NCBI GenBank assembly: GCA_021464415.1
Contig: CM038470.1
Coordinates: 5,592,394-5,656,393, forward strand
Direction: 5' to 3'
Source of the DNA: Lonicera japonica
Taxonomy: Eukaryota; Streptophyta; Magnoliopsida; Dipsacales; Caprifoliaceae
Length of the DNA stretch: 64,000 nt
This document shows positions 9,309 through 22,361 of this stretch, in pieces. Every line of letters begins with the position of its first letter. Position 1 is the stretch's first letter. The notes beneath the pieces are model-generated. The model saw only the letters and a program-made list of their open reading frames with translations, was not told where the DNA came from and searched no databases. The translations under genes and the position numbers were made by a program.

Positions 9309-12300
9309 TCAGTTCTGCCCATGGCTTTTGCTAAAGGAGTGGCGTGCCAAGAGTTTTCGACCAGGAGGAGGAGTTCGATGGTCATCCTGCACAAGAAGCC
9401 GTGTATCTGGTTATTTGATTCAATTATTGCATATATGAGGCAACAGTTAGAAGATGGAAGTGCATGTTGTAAACTATAATTATTTTTATTATTTTGGTTG
9501 TTAAGTTAAATATAAGGGATCTTTTAGATTTAAACTTAAATTAGGATTTGGTTGTTTCCTTTTTTTGTCTTTTAATTTATATTTGGTTATTCATTGTAAC
9601 CCTAATTTATTTGTATAGATATACGGCTCTGGCTATCATATTGAGTATGCCGAAAGCCTAATTACATTTTTTCAACTTGGTATCATAGGAACTCAATTCT
9701 CACCTAGGGTTTTTGGGTTCCATCTTTTTCTGGCGGGCGGGCGGTCTTTTGCCACTTGCCCAGTCAAAGAGTTCTTCACCTCCTTTTATATTTCTTACAG
9801 CATCATCCAGCAGTCTTAACCTAAACTTTTCCAGATTCCACTGCTCCCCTTTCTTTTTTATGTTAGTCTTTAGCTTCTATCTTATTGGTGACTTGTGGTG
9901 CTCTATCCCTATCCCTCTTTTCTTCTTCTTTTGACCTCTTTGAGGTATTTCCTTGGTTTCCTTGTTGTGAGCTAAGGCTCCTTTTGTGTTGCTGAGTATT
10001 TTCCAGCAGCATTTTCTTGACCATATTGGCTTGCCCGGTCTTGTTATCGGCCTTATATTGGGTGGATGTTGTTCTGCATTTGCGCATGTTGCTGTGGATG
10101 TTGTTTCCACTTTTAGCACATGTTAGCCTTTATTTTATAAAATTGAAGTACTTTTTGGGCATTCACGGTTCAAGCAAAGGAGGAACAACTCATTTGAAGA
10201 CTTAAAGTGGGAGTATTTTCTAGCAAAGGAGCGACATATTATGATAGGCAAATTGATTTCGATTTAACACCTTCTTCAATGTGAGGGGGAGTGCTGGAAA
10301 TTATAATTATTTTGGTTATTAAGTTATATTGGGTAACTTTTGTACGTCTCATAATATAAGGGATCTTTTATATTTAGACTTAAATTATGATTTGGCTGTT
10401 TCCTTTTTTGTCTTTTTATTTATATTTGGTTATTCATTGTAACCCTAATTTATCTATATAAATATTTAGCTCTGGCTCTCATATTGAGTATGCCAAAACC
10501 CTAATTAAGTTTTTCAACTGTACAAATGAGCACCAAAATATGTGGACACTCCTACAATTTTGATAGTCACTACCATAACTTCAACATATATTTCTCCTCT
10601 AAATAGATAATGACTCCTCATCACCTCACATGTAATTTTGGGGCATCTTAAATTATGAGTCGCATCTAGAAAATCAAGAAAAGCAAATCCCATGCCCATT
10701 AAGTTAGTTTTGATTTTGAAAACTGAAAGTCATAATTTAATTTATCGAAGTTCTCAAAAATTACACAAGAAACCTTATACAGAGATGCAGCAGATTCAGA
10801 TTCGACAGTCTGGATCGGAACATGTCCAAGCGATTGGAAGGCATCCAAAGCATCTAAAGTCAGCTGCCAACCACAAAGAGCAACAGCACCAGCACTGGAA
10901 CTGGAGCCACTACTACTATTGCAGCCTGCAGCAGCAACATTTCCATTCACCCAAGGACAGAAATAATTGTGATGCTTAATGGGATCAAACTCCACAGCGT
11001 CTTCATAGTTACTTTCTCCATTTGGTGGCCCTAAGCAACATTTCAATGACAACAAACTACCATATGGTGATAAAGAAAAAAAAAGAGGAGAAAAAAGTTA
11101 AAGCATACAAGAATTAGACAGAACGATAAAAAAAAGAATAAAAACAGGTATACAAGGAAGTGGAGTAACAAAACAAAACGTATGAGAGAGTTTTACAACC
11201 TAGACATATACATAGAACTGACTTACCAATCCCATTTGCAACCAAATAACCTGACCCCGCATATCCACAGTCATCAGGAGACACCTTGCCAGCCTGACTC
11301 ACTTCTTCCTTGGATGCTTCATAGCCAGAACATAAAATGGCATTGCAAGAAAGAGATGGATGGGTACTGTTCTCATTAGGTAATACATGCACGTTACTGG
11401 TCTTATCACCACTTTCAACCGAGTCTTCCTTGGCTGAACCAACAATTTTAGACCCACTATCTGCCCTAGCCACTGACCTTGACATCAAATCTTGACTATC
11501 CCCATGAGGATACTCTTGATCCATTTCTTCAGGCACAAAATCACCCATAACACCAGGATCTGGACCAAATTCACCAGTTTGACCCTGATTTTCAGTTACT
11601 TCAGCAACCGGTTCCACATCACCAACAACACTGTCCGCTCTATGAACCGAAAGATCAGTACCATGAATTTCGGCTTCATGGCTAGCACCCATTCCAACAC
11701 TCCCTCCGCTAAGTCCAAAGCTAAGCCCATCCCTTCCATGGGCAGTCAAAGTATCCGTGTTCAATACTTCCTCACCATCATTTGTGCTGCTAACACCGAT
11801 TTCACCAGCAACTCTTGGTGCAGCCAGGCAAGTACTCTGCTGAGCTGGATTGCTGTAGTTCAATTCTGAGGTTTCATTCAAGTCTGGATTCCTAAACGTC
11901 GATGTTGAGGGGAAATGGACATCATCAACATCTCCAGGATAATTTTCGACACTTTCCATAGAATCAGTATCTGCACCATGACCATATGTGTCCATTGCGA
12001 TAACTGAGGAGGCTCGTGCTGAATCTCTAGCAGATGGGTTACCCATAATTTGTTCGTTTCCATGGTGGAAAGGATCGGTTCGATGAATATCTCTTTCAAT
12101 CTCAAACACCATTGACTGGCTAGGACCAGCACCAGATGATTCTTTCCAATACGATGAATTGTAGGTTTCAAAAACACTAGAGTCACGGGAACGTTTAGAA
12201 GGACCAGCGGAGTACTGTTTGCCGTCATTTACTTCATCGCCGTCACGATCAATAACAGTTCCCTCAATGCTGTCAGCCTGTCGAGTCATTAATTGAGGCC

Positions 12301-15300
12301 GGTCAACAGTGCTTCCACCTTCATCCAAATTCCGTTTGCGAGTACTAGGCCCTCGGGATTCATACGAAGCTGCACGGTCACCAACCTCACTGCTCGAAGG
12401 CTGCCCAATGATTAAATCTCTTCCTATATTTGCATCTTGATATTGTTCAGTCATGACAGTCCGACCCATCTGTGAAGAAGAGAAACCACCGCCCATTGTA
12501 AGATTTAAATCCACCCCAATATTCGACAATGACTTCCCCTGATCAGCTGTGGCAGCTTCATCGTGATCTTCAGTCTGATCTTTATCCACTCCATCAGTAG
12601 CAACCCATCCGCTAATTCCGCTCGCAGCACTTACCCCACGCGTCAACGCCATTTTCTTGCTTGTTTCGGGAATGTCGGTGCTACTGGGAGCAAAACGAGC
12701 GGGTCGAGCAACAGTCAAGAAGTCCCAGATTCTAACAGTGGCTCCACATAGGCTACAATCTAACAATGGCGACCGAGATTCACTTTTTGACTTGGCACCC
12801 ACAATTTCAGAATCCTTTTTATGCATTGCCTTCTTGCTTGGACCAGGATCTTGTAGATGATCATAACCTTTGGTGGGACCAACTGAGCATCCATTCCTAG
12901 CTGACTGAGCAGAATGTTCTTCACAGTCTTGAACACTTGGAAGCCATCTTGGCTCCCAGCCACACAGGCTTATCAGCTTCTGTGCCTAGAATTGAGAAAA
13001 CAATATCTTAAGGGTCCGTTTGATAAAAAGCTTAATATGTTGAAAACACTTCTAATTTTGCTAACAAAATTCTTACCCGCTGACCCAAGAATTTTATTCC
13101 ATAGAAAACACAAAAGGTAAAGAACATTTTACCAAATCACTCATCCTTTTTTTCCAACTTCTCATAATGGGCTTTCAATCATTTTCCAACTTTGTTTTAT
13201 CAAACTCACCCTAAGAGAACATAATGATAAAGATCATAGAAGAAGAAGAAGAAGAAGAAGAAGAAAAAAAGGCACTAATCTACCACCATAGATAATCTTA
13301 CATGAGAATATACACAAAAGACCTCTGATCGGTTGGCCTCTGTTGCTGACATAATGTCAACCTTAAATCCAGATTCGCCGGCTGTGAAAGTCTGTGAACT
13401 AACTAGAAAACGGTCAATTTCTGGAGCCCGAGAAAGTCGCATTTGCTCAATTGCAGATGCAGCCACAATTGGGAGGGATAGAAACTGGAGGAGTCCATCA
13501 CAGCGGTCCTTATAACCCCCAATTAGGGCTGATGGAGGAGTAGGAGGGAACTGCACCAAGCTTTCCGCACAGCTGTTTCCTCTCCAGGGACAAGTGACTT
13601 TGTGCCCACCATCAAGAAGTTTTGCAAAGTCTTCCCCAGAACTATCAGCTATCAAAAGATAAATTTTTAAAATAAGAGAAGAAAATATTAGCCACATTGA
13701 ACCATAAAATAAGAGATGAAAATATGGCAGAAAGGGACCACACAGAGCTAACGAGAAATTTGCAAGTTTGTGCAGCCGGTTTCTGCTTAACATAACCATA
13801 AAATGAGGGCACTATTGACTGTGTTCATTATTTTCTTCCAATGTGTGGAGCTCAAAAGAACACATCTCCACTTGAGTATCTCAGTCGGCATATCCTTTGC
13901 AAGGGCTGGCTGATACTTCTCCATAAATTTTTTTAAAAGAAAATCAAGAAACACACTGGAAGAGAATTTCCGTATCTAGTATAAAGTTCTAAAGATTTCC
14001 TTTTTCAAAAACGATACAATAAGATTACAAAAATAAAAAACAATCTGGTATTATGTTGGGTCTACTAACATCCCTCTAATTCAACCAAAAACATCAAAAG
14101 GTAGCTCCAACAAATTCCTAGTTATAGAAGCCCATAAATTAGCCAAATATTTTACTCTCACACATCCATATTCCCCAAAAAATAAAGATCAAACAAGGAG
14201 CACAGGCTTAGTTCCACCTCAAGCCACCCTCAAATATGCCAAGCTGAGCTCGAATAACCTCACTCAGCTCAACACCTCAACTCATAACATTTGCAGGCCC
14301 ATGTATTTACATCTCATATGACTTCCATTGGACAAATGGTAGAGCAGGTTCCATATATATACATAATTAGTATATATGTATATAGTCATATAGATGAAGA
14401 GAAAGCTAAGCAGAGAAATTCACCTTCTGTAGGCATTCCTGTTGATGCAATAAACTTGAGGTTTGCACCGCAAGACTCGCACTCGATCCTATCAACATCC
14501 AAATTTACCCAGCCTCTTCTAGCGCAAGCTAGTGAACTAGCAGCCTGCAAGGAGGGAAATCATAACAAAAGATAGGAGTTGAGGTGTAAAAGCAAAAAAG
14601 GCAAGCAAGGAGACCAGCATGATTAGCACCTACACAGCACATTTGAAACAGAAATACAATTCAGCCCATAAAAAAAGTCAAAGGGTCTCAAAAGATTGTC
14701 ACATACTGTAGGAAAGTGTCAGACACTGAGTGAGACCCACGATAGTATTACTGATTCATGGCCGATACGAAGTCAAAAGTTAGGACTAGTCTTTTGCCAG
14801 AAAAGTGTCTTTCAGCCATGCTAACAGGAAAAATGTAAATGCCACCGCAAATCAAGAAGAAAGAGATTAGCTGTGGGCTGACCAACATTAATGCCACAGG
14901 TCCACCACAAATCAAGAATATGAAAACAGGATGATATGAGTCTCTGAACTTCATTTGTTTGACATGACTTCAATTGCATGTAGCAAGAGAAAAACGGCTT
15001 AAGTCATATGTATCAAGGCTGTTGCAATCTTCTCCAAATAACTGTGATGATCAGAAAAAGCTACTTCACTTCTTTATATGACATCAGCAACCTCCTTCCA
15101 TCAAACAATGGTATCTCCGAACCTCACCATTTGAAAACATACAGCGGGAAAACAAACCTCGTGGGCAGGAACGGAGGCATGTGGGCCCCCCCTGATATTT
15201 AAAAAAATGGGGCGTATTTATTGAAATAAAAAGTTCTTTTGACCTTTTACGTTTTCAAATTAGAGGGTTTAGTTTGTCATATATTAAATCTATACGGGCA

Positions 15301-17714
15301 AATTTGTAATAAGATTAAAATAATATAGAGCACTTGCATAGAATAGAAGCTTGTGATTCAGTCAGACTACTCTCAAGTAAACCAAGGAAAAAAAAAACCC
15401 ACCTCAGCTGTCCTTTCATATAGATGTTGTGATTGAAAAGATTTGTGCCATAGTTTATATTGATTTCGTGATTGTCAAGAGTTTTTCCTGTTTTATAGTA
15501 ATTTTGTGAATTGTGATTGAAAAGATTTTTGCCCTAGTTTATATTAATTTTGTGACTTTTTGCCTGAGTTTATATTTATTTTGTGATTTTTACCATAATT
15601 TGAGAATAGTAAAGGAGTGGTATTTTACTGACACGATAATACTACTTACACAAAAGAAAAAAAAATCTTTAATGCTTGTAAATTTCAGGGTTTTTTTTAA
15701 TGGTAGATCTGGCTAGGCCCCCCAGCTTCAAATGGTGCCTCAACAACAGCATGGTAAACCCCTAGAATTACCATGATTATGGGGTACCAAGTGTGTTTTA
15801 TTGGAACCAAAAGGTGCAGAATATAACATAGCAGAAATAGAAAATAAAGCATAGGTTAGTGAAGCACAACTATATTAGCTAAGTGGGTACTTGGGTACTC
15901 CTTAAATGCTACACAGCAGTTCAACTTCCGTCCAGCTCCTAAACACAAAGTAAGGCCGTTTAAATAAAGCATGCCTGCCAGATTCTAGGTGCTGGAAGTG
16001 TTGAAAGATTCAACTAAAAAGAAGCATGGTAACACGTCTATGGTTCCCAAAACAGAATCAGGTGAGTCAAGCTGATAAATGATCTAATTTTGACAAGAAA
16101 AAAAGTGCATATAAATGCGTTGGTTCAATTACTAATAGAAAGAGGTGAAAACAAGCTATCATTCTAGTTTTAACAAATTAATTGTATGCACGAAACATGT
16201 CCACTAACGGAAAATAAATGCGGTCCAAACCTTGGGCTTCCCGAGCCAATTTCTAGGCTTGAATGTAGACAGCCTCTTCAGTAAATCACCCCGTTCCCAT
16301 GGTCTACATGAAGGCTGCGATGATCCAAGAGCTGAGCCACCAGCACTTGCACTCAAAGAAGTCCACATAGGCTGCGAGCCAATGCGAGAAATAGAGCCAG
16401 CTTTGGAACCATGTCCATGACCCAACCAATCTATACTACCGGCGTTTGTGGGAACAGCAGGCGATGATGCCCCTGCAGAACTGGTAGAAAGAAAATGATC
16501 AAGAAACAATTAATGCATTCAGAAACAGTTAAGTTAAATTGAAAATGAAAATGAGAAAAACAAATGCATGTACTCGTCCTAGACTCCAACTCGGTTATCA
16601 ACTAGATCTCCAGGTTTAAGCTCCAAAGCTAATGAAATTTGAACCTCCATTATATTTGTAAGTTTTAACTTTTAAAAAGTTTCTAAAAGCCCAATAACCA
16701 ATAACAAGCCCTCAGCTCTCGAGGTAAAATGAACGCATAAAATGTAAACCTTTTCCCATGTAATTTTCCATCTAGTGCACTTTGACTTCATTTTTTATAC
16801 CCTCCAACTCCATTTTATACTTTCTAGGTCCTTAATTTTATCCTACTAATTATAGGACACCAGAACTCATGGAGATGCTGCATACCCAGAAATTTTCACC
16901 TAGCGGGCCAGTAGGAATGGAAGCTTAAAGAGTTGTATATTATCAGTACATCCCAATGATTGAGTAATGACTAGTTAGGAAGGGACCTTTATGTTTTCCA
17001 ACAAGCGGGAGAAAGAAACTAGAAAAACAGAATCTATGAAACTATTTCTAGTCTCTAGGGGACTACTCGAACGAATTTGGATACGATCCAGTCAAATTTC
17101 CCCCAAAATGAAATAGAGAACCCATGATCTACGAACAATCTGATAACACTTTGAATGATATCAATTCCCCTTTCCCCATACGAAATACATAACCTAAACC
17201 AAATTACAAGACGGGAACTGGAAAGGAGGGAAGGCGGGGGGGAAGGGATAGAAATGCAAACAATTTATATGGCAACCTCGCCATTGCTTGTAAAATCTAA
17301 TTATTCCACTCAGCTGAACTCTAATTTGAAACGAACGAAAACACATTCCATAAGTTAATTGAAGAAATTTTACAGATCCCCACAATTCAAGCTTTAAATT
17401 ACATATCTTTCCTTCCATATTTTCTGTGCAACCAAACACCTCGTAATACAGGTAAAAAGAGCAAAAAAAAAACAAGTCAACGAACAAGGAGAGCAAGAAA
17501 AAAATAAAAAACCTAATGCGTTGTCACCATTCATGATAGAAATCACATGCATTTGAATTGAATTGAATTGAATTGAATGTGGGGTTAAATAATTTGAGAC
17601 CTAGGGTTTTAGGGGGGAATGGTACCTGGCAGCGGGGGTAGGAGTAGGAGGAGGGGAAGATGATTTGGGGGCAATTAATGGATCTCCTGAGGAGCTTATA
17701 GCTTCTTCCTTCAT
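9309..17714 (-). CDS. ILP1: C3HC zinc-finger (NIPA/ZC3HC1-like, ILP1-type) protein
   Basis: Seven coding exons on the minus strand: 17714-17626, 16480-16231, 14544-14424, 13648-13323, 12985-11227, 11030-10774 and 9386-9309. All introns are GT-AG, every junction keeps frame, and the total is 2,880 bp (959 residues plus TGA). Residues about 118-180 hold the C3HC zinc finger (CARRGW, CESCGANL, HKVTCPWRGNSC). A second zinc-binding (Rsm1/BIR-like) half is split between WEPRW and CSLCGATVRIWDF (about 270-346) and KHHNYFCPW (about 866-874). The linker between them is long and acidic/Ser-rich. The end is LLARHSFSKSHGQN. Plant ILP1 belongs with animal ZC3HC1/NIPA, a nuclear protein family (nuclear basket or F-box related). 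The role here is inferred. The N-terminus is Ser/Pro-rich. The last intron (9,387-10,773) contains a TRIM retrotransposon, and intron 4 (12,986-13,322) contains a MITE. Confidence 0.92.
9461..10516 (+). mobile_element. TRIM-like LTR retrotransposon inside the last ILP1 intron
   Basis: Two direct repeats of about 0.21-0.23 kb, at 9,461-9,674 and 10,292-10,516, share ATAAGGGATCTTTTA, TTGGTTATTCATTGTAACCC and CATATTGAGTATGCC and end in TTTTTCA. The first repeat is followed by a primer-binding-like TTGGTATCATAGGAACTC, and the second is preceded by the purine tract GTGAGGGGGAG. The internal part is only about 620 bp with no gag or pol. Small size, LTRs, PBS and PPT define a TRIM. The two LTRs differ by a 34-base insertion and scattered changes, so the element is old. 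No target duplication was seen. Confidence 0.85.
13011..13212. mobile_element. MITE, 'GTTTGATAAAA' ends, in ILP1-like intron 4
   Basis: The left end AGGGTCCGTTTGATAAAA (13,011) and the right end TTTTATCAAACTCACCCT (13,212) are inverted repeats of 18 bp with two mismatches. The ends resemble the two MITEs at 6,340 and 7,939. A (gaa)n microsatellite follows at 13,239-13,265. Both lie between exons 4 and 5 of the ILP1-like gene. Confidence 0.7.
14545..16230. other. ILP1-like intron 2 with a possible old insertion (about 15,185-15,720)
   Basis: This 1.7-kb intron contains an AT-rich stretch bounded by 'gtgggccccccctg' at 15,181 and 'aggccccccag' at 15,714. C-rich ends around an AT-rich core suggest a non-autonomous transposon, but no clean inverted repeat or target duplication could be matched. 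No exon was found here. Confidence 0.35.
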
Positions 17715-18969
17715 GATTCCTCTTCTTCTATCGCTACTGCCTACTGCTCGAACTCTCTCTGTTGTTTGTATCTGTAGGGGAATATTTTCGCAGCCCTCTC
17801 CTCACGGTTACTCCTTTATCTGTATAACAATATTTTCAAAGAAACAAAGTATCGTATGAATTGTAAACACAAATAAATAAAAATAAAATAAAATAAATAA
17901 ATTATTTAACCTATCTGTATGCACTCCGTAGTAAGAGTACGGAAAAAGTTGGTTCCGAAACTCTGAGATTTAAATTAAAAAATAAAAAATAAAAAATTGA
18001 ATTCGGTCTACCATATCCTATTTAGCCGTGGAAGATGAATTAAACAATTTCAATTTAGAGCTCAGATTATTTTATCTTTTTAGATAAAAAATAAATATTC
18101 TTATTAGGCTTTTTAATTTCACATGTCAAACAAATTTATTAGGTCATAATTAATACAATGAGTTATTTTTAAATCGAATCCACCGGGTGAGTAAATTTTA
18201 TAAATTCAACAATAAATAACAACTTGTATGAATATAATAATCTATATGTGTTGTCTAGATTTAACATCACTAAATGTTTTGAAAAGTTTAGAAGCCAAGT
18301 GGTTGATCGACAAAAAGAACTACACTTACTAGGTATGGCAACGAGTCAAATTTGAGCTGGTCACCCGAATTCGACTTGTCTAAAAATATATCCAATCCAT
18401 ATTCAGGTCGATCAAATAAATTTATCTTACACAAACTCAAACATGATCTAATACAAATTTTACTTTAAAAATCTTGAACCCACCTTGGTTCAGAAAAGAA
18501 ACTCGTTCCATTAAGGTCAGGTTAGATTTAATACTACCGAACATAGATGTTCTTATGTTATACTCTTTGTAACTACTACATAATGCAAAATTTGTGTTTA
18601 CTATTTTTTTAATATTTAAAATGGAATTTACGGAAATGTTTTTTTTATTATTATTTGACTTTGAAAGTTAAATACATGATATTTCATAATTTACTATTAT
18701 AATTATTGTAGTTGTTAGTATAAACTCAGTTTCCTCTAGTCTCATCCTAGGTGATACAATTTGAACGGCAGGGGTAGGCCCTTTCTCGCGAGGTGAGGGC
18801 ATTTGATTCTAAAGTATATAGGGGCACTTTTGTAATAAAACCTTGTTAAAAGTAAATTAAGCATTTGTGTGGTGTTTGTTTTTACCTAAATGAAACTATG
18901 AACGTTCATTCATTATTAAACACACGTTAACTTAACCTCTCATTTACGCACTTTCAATAATATTATTAA
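17715..18969. other. upstream region of the ILP1-like gene, then AT-rich DNA
   Basis: The first 100-150 bases are pyrimidine-rich and should hold the 5' untranslated region and promoter of the minus-strand gene. No TATA box was assigned with confidence. From about 17,870 the sequence is AT-rich and featureless. Confidence 0.4.
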
Positions 18970-20518
18970 TGTTGACCAAAGGTCTTAATTTTATTTTGAT
19001 AAAACAATAAATCAATCATGTGTGATTTAACATGTTTCTTAATATAAGTATATAGTTTATTTACGTGAAAAATTCAAGAAAAACATGAGAATGGTCATTC
19101 TTTCACTATTTGATCATTGGACAAGATAAAGAAAATCAAATCTCTCGATGCAAATCATGAAGCGCAAAGGATCAAAAGACTATATGAAAAGGCTTCAAAG
19201 AAAAAGTTTCAAATGAAGATCAATCCGAAGAAATAAATCAAAGCATTCGAAAACTCATTAATTCAGTAATTGAGTGAGTGCTTAAGATTTATGTAAACTT
19301 ACTCTTTTGATCAAATCCTTATAGCTCAGACGTATTCATGCATCTTTTAAAGAGTGATTCAAACAAGCTTGAAATTGAATTTCTTTACAAAACATCATTT
19401 TACAAAGACCGGGTTTCAAAATAAATTCATATTAATTTTAAATGATCATAGTTTAAGCTCTCATAAAAATAAATATCTTAGAAACATATCTTTGAGGTTC
19501 AAAAATCATTAGAATTGTATTTGAAACCAAATTGCTAAATTGCAAAAAATATTTTTATTTTTCATTTAAAATTCGCTTAATTTTCGCACAGTTTTGATCT
19601 AATGGTATGATAGAGACCTTCCCGAACTCCGATCATTTTAAAATTTTTACAGTAATTAGACAATATCTTGTAGCACTTTTGATCAAAATTTGAGCATGAT
19701 CCAACGGTCAAATTCGGAAAAATTATCAAAACAAATTTGAATTTTTTGTCAAAACTAGCTGATGAAAAATTTTGAAAATGTATATCTTTGACCCAAAACC
19801 TTTCTTAATCATCCCCAACGGCCATATAGTTTTGCAAGATATATATATGAGGTCCTAGACATGTTTTGACATACCTTGAATCATTCTAATACTCTATTAT
19901 TCATATATTCAAATATACAAAGATTCAAGAACACATTTTGATCAATCTTTCATCTTTTGAGCTATATATTTTTTATCAATCTTGATAACTCTAGTGTGAG
20001 CTTCATTTGTAATTTTCAAATACACTTGAGAGTTATTGTATTGGTGTGTATCACCACAAATAATTCATTCTTCATTTCAAAATAGAGTTTGTCTCTTTGT
20101 AGAGTAGGAGAGCATATCTTATGAGAAGTGTAGTGGGCATAGCTACATGGTGAGTGTTGTGTGCATAAGAACATTTGTATTGAGGTTTAATCTTCACCCA
20201 ATGAAGATTGAATAGTAGAAATTCTCGGGGAACTAACCGAGCGCAGATGTATGGTTTAGGAAACCGAACCATGAGGACAAAAAGTTTCGAGCTTCAAGTT
20301 GGTTTAATCCTTCTAAACTCAAGCTCTCTTTTCATTGCTATATTATTGCTTGTATTTTGAGATTGCTTATTTGCTTGTCTTGGGATTGATTATTTATTAT
20401 TTCCTTAATATTGTTGCTTAGCTAAGTTGCTTTGTTTAAACATTTTTAAAACGTTTTAATTCTGTATTAAGTTTTTAAAACCCTATTCACCCCTTCTATG
20501 GTCATTATCCGACTAACA
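18970..20518 (+). repeat. 5' LTR of the copia element
   Basis: It starts TGTTGACCAAAGGTCTTAAT and ends CCGACTAACA just before the primer-binding site. It matches 27,026-28,583 along its whole length with small indels and substitutions. Confidence 0.93.
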
Positions 20519-20574
20519 ATTGGTATTAGAGATTGTACTCTTATTTTGATTTAACAATCTTAGAGTTTATGATC

Positions 20575-21535
20575 ATGTCTATATATCAAGAAACTGATTT
20601 TTCTGAAGGTCTTTCCACCTCTAGACCACCCATATTTGATGGTAAAAATTATAACTATTGAAAAAGTAGAATGAGTATATTTTTGTAATCCAGTGATTTT
20701 GAACAATGGAGAGTTATACTTGAAGGACCTTATGAAATTATCAAAAGAGATGATAGTGAAAAAAATGTTCTTAAAAAAATGTCCGAGTATGATGAAAATG
20801 ATATTAAGAAAAATTAATATAATGCTAGAGCCTTAAATGCTTTAAATTGTGCATTAAGCATGGATGAATATAACAAAATTTCTAGTTGCAAAACGGCCAA
20901 AGAAATTTGGGATAAACTTGAGGTTACCTACGAAGAAATTACTTAAATTAAAGACGATAACATAAATATGCTTATTCATGATTATGAACTATTTAAAATA
21001 GAACCTAATGAATCTCTTGCTTCCATGTATAGTAGATTTTCTATTATTACTAATGATTTGGATCTTCTTGGAAAGGTTTATTCTAATGAAGATAAGATAA
21101 AAAAAAATTCTTAGGATTCTTCCAAAGAAGTAGCGACCAAAAATGACGGCAATTTTAAAAAGCAAAAATCTGAAAACACTCAGCATGGACGAGCTTTTGG
21201 GATCTCTAAAAACTCATGAGAAGGAACTTCAAAGAGAAGAAGAAGTGGATACAAAATTAAAGAAAACTTTAGCTCTCAAAACTATATAACATGAAGATAA
21301 TGATGTATCAATGGATGATGATGAAGACATGGCGCTTTTATCTAGAAAATTTATGAAATTTCTAGCTAAGAAGAAAAATTCTCAATAAAATGATGACAAA
21401 TATCCATCATCCTCTAGAAGAAACAATAATCTATCAAATCAACAAAGAGGAGAAAATGATGAAATAAAAAAATGCTATCATTGCCATGAACCCGGTCATA
21501 TCAAGCAAAATTGTCCACTTAGAAAGAAGGAAAAA
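20575..21535 (+). pseudogene. copia gag, interrupted
   Basis: The start (MSIYQETDFSEGLST) is at 20,575. The UBN2-type gag region follows (LNALNCALSMDEYNK, then KEIWDKLEVTYE), and a CCHC zinc knuckle CYHCHEPGHIKQNC ends the gene (21,473-21,514). The frame is broken by at least five stop codons and a frameshift. Gag forms the particle that packages element RNA. Several stops fall where the family normally has Trp or Gln. Confidence 0.88.
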
Positions 21536-22361
21536 ATGGACAAACGAGATAAAGTATTTAAACAGGTGAAGCATGCACTAAAAGAAACATGGAGCGATTC
21601 CGAAAAAGGAGAATCGAATGTCGATTCTAGTAATGAAGAAACGGCCAACCTTTGTCTTATGGCAAAAGAAGATGAGGTAAATTCTAACTATAGCTCATTT
21701 AGTGATAATTTTGATAATAATGAAAATGTGCATAATGAATATGATGAACTATATACCATGTTTGAAGAATTACATATTAAATTTGAAATTCTTTCAAAAA
21801 GATATATAAGTTTCGAGAAAGAAAATTCTATTACTTCTGTCAAATGTGAAACTTTAAAAAAAGAAAATATTGATTTTAAAAAGAAAATCAATTATTTAAA
21901 AAAAGGGAAAAAAAGATTTTAAACTTACTTACACTAGAAAATGAGGGTTTTAAAGAAAAAGTAAAAGATTTAACTAATAGTCTAATCAAATTCACAAATA
22001 AAAAAGATAACTTGGATAAACTATTGGGAGCGAGCGACCATATTACCATATTAATGACGAGGAACTTTTTGTTACAAAGGTGTGTCTTTGATAAAGCCAG
22101 TTTGGGTTACAATCAATTCATAACCAAAAGGATTACAAAAATTTCTTCAAAACATACACACATCATAATTGCACTAATCTTTGTTCATTTTGTGGAAGAA
22201 AAACTTATAGTGCACATTCTTGTTATTATAAATAAAAGAATTTTGCTAAAAACAAACTTGCTTGGATTCCTAAAAGAACCACTATGTACACTAACCCCAA
22301 ATGACCCAACTTATTTTGGGTACCAAAAGAGAAATTACTTAAGATTTTAGTGTAGGTTTGC
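21536..22361 (+). pseudogene. copia gag-pol junction region, frameshifted
   Basis: An open stretch of 128 codons (21,536-21,922), rich in Asn, Glu and Lys (DSEKGESNVDSSNEE, then a coiled-coil-like ELYTMFEELHIKFE), directly continues the zinc knuckle. The next 400 bases are out of frame with it. Such a spacer precedes the protease in many plant copia elements. Confidence 0.65.

Noticed and set aside
9713..9934. open frame inside the TRIM of the ILP1-like intron
   Set aside because: Located in the non-coding internal part of the element with no gag or pol motif.
11492..11869. plus-strand and other-frame open stretches within the ILP1-like exon 5
   Set aside because: Shadows of the long exon on the minus strand, which has clear domains and in-frame splice sites.
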